Shown here: piece by piece, positions 57,660 through 64,000 of the stretch
How positions within the stretch are numbered: position 1 is the stretch's first letter
Layout: each line of letters opens with the position of its first letter
Source: Nymphaea colorata
Taxonomy: Eukaryota; Streptophyta; Magnoliopsida; Nymphaeales; Nymphaeaceae
Direction of reading: 5' to 3'
NCBI RefSeq assembly: GCF_008831285.2
Contig: NC_045145.1
Coordinates: 22,026,040 to 22,090,039 of the forward strand
DNA length: 64,000 bases
Position numbers and translations under genes: made by a program
Notes under the pieces: generated by a model
The model's database searches: none
Told to the model about the DNA's origin: nothing
What the model saw: only the letters and a program-made list of their open reading frames with translations

Positions 57660-58612
57660 CCAGATAGGTTTGAGGATAGTTTTAGGATAAAGGAATGATC
57701 TCGACGGATCTTTTGTCGGAAGGCGACCAGGTTTTGCTGGGGCTTTTGCCTAAAACTATCCAACGCGTGCTGGTACAGCCACTCCTTTTGATCTTATTGG
57801 TTTTGATCATTTTAAATCAAATACTTTTTTTTTTCTCATGTTCTCAGTGTGATTGTGGATTTTCAGCCGCAAATCGACCGGATTTCAGTCTATTTTCACC
57901 CAAAACAGTAGACATGATCGGCTGTTGTTGTAGTTGATTTTCTAGCGATTTCATTTGTTTTTTTACCCCATTTCTTGTTGGATTCCTGTCACAGTTGTGA
58001 TCTAGTGTATAACAACTAATTTCATGTTAAGACACTGTTTTCAGACTGGTTTTTGCTAGAAAATGTAGTGTTTTGTGCAGTTCTCCCCTCACAGAGAAAC
58101 TTATGACACTGCCCAATTTTTAGTGCTAAAGAGATTACTTTTTTGGGTGATCCCATTTCCCAAGCAAGAGCTGCAGCTCCCCTCCTTCCCCACCCCCACT
58201 CCTTCCATACCACATAGTGTCGAGTTGTCAGTGCTCTCCATGTACTTCAACTTATACAACACTTATCCATTTTAAGTCGAGTTAAACATGAAATGCATCG
58301 TGCAATGCATTCTGCGGTTTGAGTTATGTGCCTCGGGCATGCGGTTTGACCTATGTTTTTGTTTTTGTTTTTTTCAGAAACAACGTTGATTCAGGGTTAC
58401 TTTTATAATTTACTAAACCCTCTCGACGCCTGTCTGAGACTTTGCCTGAAGTTAAAAAGTGGAGCGGCGATTTGTTAGTCTCCCATGTCGGCTCATTGGA
58501 ATTTTGTCAAATATTTGATTGAGGAGAAGGAGGACCAAATAGTTGTTTGAATCAATGAGAGTTGATCGTCACATAGTTAACCAGGATCTAGTAACTATTA
58601 ATGTCATTACTT
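57660..58612. other. Duplicated segment, paralogous to 35565-36420
   Basis: Runs from AGATAGGTTTGAGGATAG through GGACCAAATAGTTGTTTGAATC to the Copia-5 edge. It is the same DNA that precedes MMP-F. No gene seen. Confidence 0.75.
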
Positions 58613-60605
58613 TGTTGGGGTCTCCCCATCTGGATAGTCCTGTGTCGATATGGGTCCATATCCATTTCGGACCCTTAAGTATAAATACACGTGTCTTGTG
58701 ATGGTGAGAGACACATTCAGTTTTTTTACCGTCTGGGTAATCGGTCCTGTTAGCCATACGTGAGTTGCTTGTCCCCATCACTGGGCTGCTATGGCTGAGG
58801 AGAGAAACCCATTGCCGCTGACGCCGCCGCTATCTCTGAGGGAAACGACTCTATGGGGACTCTAGTCGTTCTACCAACAGCCGCCGACTGTCGGCGGTCG
58901 CCTCTACAGGTTCTACTTTCGCCCTATGAAACACACGTTTCTATGAATGGTTTTCAATTTCTGCATTTTCGTTTGTGCGCTATCTTGATTCCTCGCAAAG
59001 CTCCAACAATGGGTTATGGGCCCACATCATGCTTCCACTGCTCATTTCTGCCTGGATTTTTTTCCTTTTTGTTCCCCTTTGCATGCTATTTTCATGCAAA
59101 GGGAATAGGGCAGAAACTGGGGCTGAACGGTTCTGCCATTTGGGCAACGCCGTGAGGCTGACTTTCACCGTTTTGGCAGAGGGCAACGCTAGGCGTTTGA
59201 GGGCTTCCATTGCAGGCATAGGCATGTGAGAGCGAGAGGCACGGCCGATCGTCGACCGTTCCTCCTCGCTTCCGTCGCAGCCACGAAACAGGAAGAACAG
59301 GAGGCGACAGAAGAGAGGGGCGACCGAGGAGCTCAGGCGGGCGGGGCATCGAGGCCAAAGCCGGCCGTTATGGCGGCACGGTGGGCAGCGACCGCTGATT
59401 CGGGCGACGGCCGGCGCCCACCCACCTCCGTCTAGCTCACCCACCTCCATCCCGCTCGTTTCTTTCCCTCTTTCGTTTTATGAAGGAACAGCGGCAGGGA
59501 GGGCGACAACCGGTCATAGGCCCGCCGACGACTTACCCGTCACCGGACGGTGCCGTGAGACTCGCCAGCGCCCACCCAAGGCTTCCCTCAGCCCGTCGGA
59601 GAAGAACCCGCCGTTCCCTGCATTCGGTGATTTGTAGAGGAGCGGCGGTTTCTCGCTGCCTGAAACCGCTCGAGACGGTCGAGCGGGAGACGGTCGAACC
59701 CGGGTAGGGTCTGTTGACCCGACTCGGATCCATAATGCTTAATAAAAAAAAAATTCTCGTTACCGCCCGCCTTACGCCCACTTCTTTTTTTGATTTTTTG
59801 GATCGGGTCGGGTCCTGTCGGACCCGAACCGTATCCATATGGCCTGATTTTAAAACAAAACCGATTCGGTCCGTTTCAAAACCGATTCGGACCATTTCGG
59901 GACCGGTTTTAAGGTAGAGGAAGCTGGTATATATGGTTGTATGCCCATTTAAGGTGTTTAATGAATTGGTTCAATTTTATTAGATCGATATGAGACCGAT
60001 TCATTATGTTTTATGGAGCTTTAATGAACAATTTAGATAGCATTAAGTTGATTATGCAGAAATGATCCGTGTGTTTCATTTTAAATGTGTTATTATGACA
60101 TATTATATTCTTGTATCATGTTTTATTTAGGATTATGCTAAAGTTAATTTTATTGCATGATCATAAAGTTTGTATGATAACGCTAATGTAAAGAGCTTAT
60201 GATTAGTTAAATCATGTCATACATCACCAAAGTGACTACGCATGATTTAAAGGCACATTAGTGTTCATGTTGTACTTACTCTCATTTGAAATAACATAAT
60301 TATCCAAAGGTAGTGTGTTATGTTCAAGAGAATAAGTAGAGTGAAATAGAAAAATAGATCCTTACATAGTTCTGTCATTTTACACCCAAAGGTGTTATGC
60401 TTAACTATAGTTTGGATTTACATTTTCTACTTTTACTAGATAAAGTTAAGACGGAATACATGTACATATTAGGTATATTACCAAAGTAGTAACCTAATGA
60501 CCTCTGGTATTTGTCTTAGAAATAGTAGACATAAAAAGCCTTTTATTAAGTTTACTGTTCTATATGGTTTAACTCATATAATGCATGTCAACTTATTGAT
60601 GTCTT

Positions 60606-61357
60606 TTGTCATCTGCAGTGTCTGGTTCTATTTATTTTAATGACTCAAATTCTATCCCTTTACTTGATGATTCAAATTATGTTGAGTGGAAAGAAAATAT
60701 TGTGTTTACATTGGGGTATATGGATCACCACCTCTTACACCACAAAGTACACATAATGAAACAGTATACTTTGACAAGTAGGAGCGTTCTAACCGACTAA
60801 GCTTGTTGCTTTTGCAATCAAGGGTCACTAAGAACATACGTGGTGCTATCCCACCTTGTAGAACGGTGAGAGAGTTCTTGAATGCAGTTGAGGCTCAGTT
60901 TGTCATCTCTCATAAAGCCAGAGCCAGTACCTTAATGTCAAAGTTAATATCTATGAAATATCAAGGAGGGGGTAACATTCGCCATATGTTAGAGATGAGG
61001 AACATTGCTTCTCAATTGAATGACATGAAGTTGACTATTTTTAAATCTTTCTTTGTATTCTTTACTTTGACCTTTTTATTAGCTGAATACACTCCTTTTA
61101 AGATCAGTTACAACACACATAATACTGAATGGATATTCAATGAATTGATGTCTAAGTGTGTTGAAGAGGAGGAAAGAATGAAGGGTGAGAAGTTGCAAAG
61201 CGCACATATGGTTTCTCACTCTGCGGCTAATAAAATTGGCATAAAGAAAAGTTTAATGAAAATGAGTGCCAAGAAGAAGTCAACAGGTCAAACTGCGCAG
61301 ACTAACTTAGCCCCTATGAAGTGTTTCTTTTGCAAGAAAAAGGGACATAAGAAGTGA
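60606..61357 (+). pseudogene. Copia-5 gag
   Basis: SNYVEWKENIVFTLGYMDHH near the start, a frameshift and stop near 60780-60803, then ARASTLMSKLISMKYQGGGN and EWIFNELMSKCVEEEERMKG. Zinc knuckle CFFCKKKGHKK at the end is cut by a stop before its last Cys. A CTGCAG splice-acceptor-like site precedes the first block. Confidence 0.82.
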
Positions 61358-62960
61358 GACTCCATCAAGTACAAGAATTTGTTAGAGAAGAAAGATAATA
61401 TGTCATTTGTTTCACTTGAAAGTAATATGTTACATGTTCCTATTAATAGCTGGTGGATTGACTCTGATGCTACTGTGTATATTGCCAATTCTTTACAGGA
61501 CTTTCTGAGCAAAAGGGAACCAACACTACATGAGAGGAGCATTTTCTCAGGAAACAAAATGCGCTCACATGTGAAAGCTGTAGGAGAATGCTAGATTAGG
61601 CTTGATACTGGCTTTGTTTTGGATCTTCATGATGTTTTCTTTGTTCCATCATATAGTAGAAACATAATTTCTCTATCAAGACAGGACAAATTTAATTTTT
61701 GCTTATAGTTTGAGAATTCAAAGATGTTCATTTATAAAGATCTTGTTGAAATTGGTTCTGCTATTTTGTGTGATGGTTTATACAAGTTGAATGTAAAGAT
61801 CCAATCTCCTGAATCGTTGTTTTCTATTCGTTGTATAAGTGGCAATAAGCATAGTACCACAAAAGATGATTTATACATGCTATGGCACCGTCGTTTGGGT
61901 CATATCTCTGAAAAGATAATAAGGAGACTCTTAAATGAAGGGATTTTACGATCTCTTGATTTTACAGATAAAGACATATGCGTAGATTGCATAAAGGCAA
62001 AACAAACTAACATATATAAAGAAGGTACCCAGCGATGTACTAAAAGATTAGAAATTGTTCACATAGATATTTGTGGACCTTTCCCTCCTTGTTACACAGG
62101 CGAAAAGTATTTTGTCACATTTATAGATGACTATTCTCTATATTTGTATCTCTACTTAATCTTTGAAAAATCCGATATGTGTCAAGTTTTCAAGGACTAT
62201 AAAAAAGAAGTATAGAAACAAACCGGTGAAGTTATCAAGATAGTCAGATCAGATAGAGGTGTTAAATATTATGGTAGGTTTACTGAGATGGGACAAAGGG
62301 AAGGACCATTAGCACGATTTCTAAAGGAAGAAGGTATTGTGCCTCAATACACCATGCCAAGCAGTGCCTATCAAAATGGTGTAGCTGAAAGAAGAAATCG
62401 TACGCTTAAAGAAATGGTTCAAGCTATGATAAATTACTCCACTCTCCTTCTAACCTTGTGGGGTGAAGCTCTCACGACAGTAGTATATATACAAAATAGG
62501 GTTCCTACTAAAGCTGTTCTCACAACTCCTTACGAATTGTGGACCGGTAGGAAACCTTCTCTCTCTTATATGCACATATGGGGATGTCCTGCTGAAGCTA
62601 AGTTATAGAACCCTTACATAAAAGCCTTTGATCCTAGAACAACCAGTGGTTTCTTTATTGGTTATCCAAAAAGATTGAAAGACTATAGGTTTTATTGTCC
62701 ATCTCATACACCACATATTGTGGAAACAGATAAGGCTAAATTCCTGGAAGATGGTTCATTTGGACTAGATGCATTACAAAACCTCATTTTTGAGGAAATA
62801 TAGGATACTGGAAGTAGACCTGCTAAAGAGAACGCAAGTGTGTATGATTGTGTTGTCTCTCATGATGACATGAATGCAAATCATATAGGTAATGCATCAG
62901 ATCCAGATGAATTAAATGTAGATCATACTAATGAACACGAACAAGATGTAGACATACAAA
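61358..62960 (+). pseudogene. Copia-5 protease and integrase
   Basis: Protease region SWWIDSDATVYIANSL (altered DSG). Frame 61724-62215 has LWHRRLGHIS and IVHIDICGPF, then FVTFIDDYSLYLYLYL. Frame 62288-62608 has SSAYQNGVAERRNRTLKEMV and PYELWTGRKPS. Stops at 62214 and 62606 break it. Confidence 0.85.
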
Positions 62961-62989
62961 TTGAAAATGATTAATTACCTGTTCGTAGA

Positions 62990-64000
62990 TCTGCAAGATC
63001 CAGGAGATCTGCCATATCATCATACTATGTGGTATACCTACATGAGCCTAGTGATTTCATAGATGTTGATGATGACCCTTTCACATTTATTGAAGCTGTT
63101 GAAAGCAAACAATGCAAGTACTGGATTAATGCCATGAAAGAAGAGGTTGACTCTATGGCTAAAAACCAGACATGGAGCCTTATGTCGTTGCTTAAAGGAG
63201 TGAAATTCATAGGGTGTAAATGGGTCTATAAGACCAAGAGGGACTCTAAAGGCAACATAGAGAGATACAAGGCAAGATTGGTTGCAAAAGGATTCACACA
63301 AATGGAGGACATTGACTATAATGAGACATATTCACCTGTCTCTGCTAAGGAGTCAATGAGGATTGTCCTTGCACTTGTAGCTCATTTTGACTTAGACCTA
63401 CATCAGATGAATGTGAAAACGACTTTCTTAAATGGTGATTTGAATGAAGAGGTATATATGGATCAACCTCAAGGGTTTTCTGAGAGTGGTAAAGATCATT
63501 TGGTTTGCAAGCTTAATAAAGCAATTTATGGACTTAAGCAGGCCTCACGTCAATGGTACATTAAGTTTTTCGAAGTCATTACGACTTTTGGGTTTACAAA
63601 AAACATCATTGATCGATGTGTGTATCTTAAGACATGTGGGAGTAAGTTCATAATTTTGACTTTATATATGGATGATATTTTACTTGCTTCAAATGATCTT
63701 CAATTGCTAAGAGAGACCAAACATTTTCTCGCATCTCAATTTGAGATGAAGGACATGGATGAGGCTACATTTGTTCTCGGCATTGAGATTCGTCGAGACA
63801 GATGTAAATGTGTTTTATGTCTCTCCCAATCAACATACATCAATAAAGTTCTTACAAGATATGTGATGGAGAATTGTTCTCTTATTTCAGTACCCATAGC
63901 TAAAGGTGATAAATTGAGCCTAAATGATTGTCCAAAGGCACAAATGATCAACATTCCATATGCAACAGCGGTTGGCAGCTTGCAGTATGCGCAGATTTGC
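62990..64000 (+). pseudogene. Copia-5 reverse transcriptase (runs off the window)
   Basis: FIGCKWVYKTKRDSKGNIER, RLVAKGFTQMEDIDYNETYS, then YGLKQASRQWY and LYMDDILLASND (active site YMDD). EATFVLGIEIRR and YATAVGSLQYAQIC follow at the edge. The stretch from about 63000 to the window end reads open in one frame, so this domain is the best preserved of the five elements. Confidence 0.88.

Larger units (their letters stand above)
58613..64000 (+). mobile_element. Copia-5: Ty1/copia retrotransposon, continues past the window
   Basis: Starts at 58613 with TGTTGGGGTCTCC, directly after a break in the duplicated segment. TATAAATACACG at 58680 suits an LTR promoter. The 5' LTR end and primer site could not be placed. 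58613-60605 is leader and LTR DNA with GC-rich stretches near 59200-59700 and no convincing gene. Coding remnants from 60606 on run gag, knuckle, protease, integrase, reverse transcriptase, with several in-frame stops. Confidence 0.85.

Noticed and set aside
58853-59435. Several open frames in the GC-rich Copia-5 leader
   Set aside because: No motif, frames overlap on both strands, and position is in retroelement leader DNA.
1-64000. CRISPR-like, phage-like or bacterial operon structure
   Set aside because: Repeats are microsatellites, LTRs and MITEs, and genes are plant-type with introns or known intronless families.
1-64000. tRNA or rRNA genes
   Set aside because: No cloverleaf-type box A/box B pairs or rRNA signatures were noticed. 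The TGGTATCAGAGC sites are retroelement primer sites.

Overview
This window is nuclear DNA from a flowering plant. The evidence is a plant-type ALDH10 with introns, an intronless MTP12-class zinc transporter, intronless plant-type matrix metalloproteinases (MMPs), several Ty1/copia LTR retrotransposons with initiator-Met-tRNA-type primer sites, many hAT-like MITEs, and long TA and CT microsatellites. Nothing in it is bacterial or phage-like, and I cannot name the species.

Layout. 1-948 (minus) is the 5' end of an ALDH10 aminoaldehyde/betaine-aldehyde dehydrogenase. 949-5066 holds no recognised gene. 5067-7700 (minus) is an intact 877-residue MTP12-like transporter. From about 7.7 to 50 kb lies a tandem array made from a two-gene module: the MTP12 5' end with its upstream DNA on the minus strand, and a divergently oriented MMP gene on the plus strand. 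I count eight MMP copies, called A to H here. D (22226-23158), E (33201-34154) and H (48940-49881) are intact. A, B, C, F and G are dead or fragmentary. Three MTP12 carcasses (13355-14082, 17682-18828, 23443-24598 continuing at 31344-31530) and one 67-bp shard (11087-11153) lie among them, all in the MTP12 orientation. The carcasses begin 270 to 320 bp beyond the MMP stop codons.

Transposons have broken up the array. Copia-1 (24604-31343) sits inside an MTP12 carcass and itself carries a 3.35-kb hAT-like element. Copia-2 (about 39496-48315) abuts MMP-G and contains the nested Copia-3 (41668-46642). A solo LTR (37320-37634) splits MMP-F. Copia-4 (52851-57659, minus) and Copia-5 (58613 to beyond the window edge) follow MMP-H. 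Target-site duplications are visible for Copia-1, Copia-3, the solo LTR and one MITE.

Biology. The intact MMPs are predicted secreted zinc endopeptidases with a cysteine-switch propeptide and no C-terminal membrane tail. MTP12 is a Golgi/early-secretory zinc transporter subunit. Their adjacency is probably historical, a duplication by-product, although transcripts reading through the MMP 3' ends would be antisense to MTP12. The strongest material for follow-up is the structure and order of events of the MMP/MTP12 array, the MMP-C copy that lost its cysteine switch, and the two hAT-like elements with non-transposon-looking interiors.
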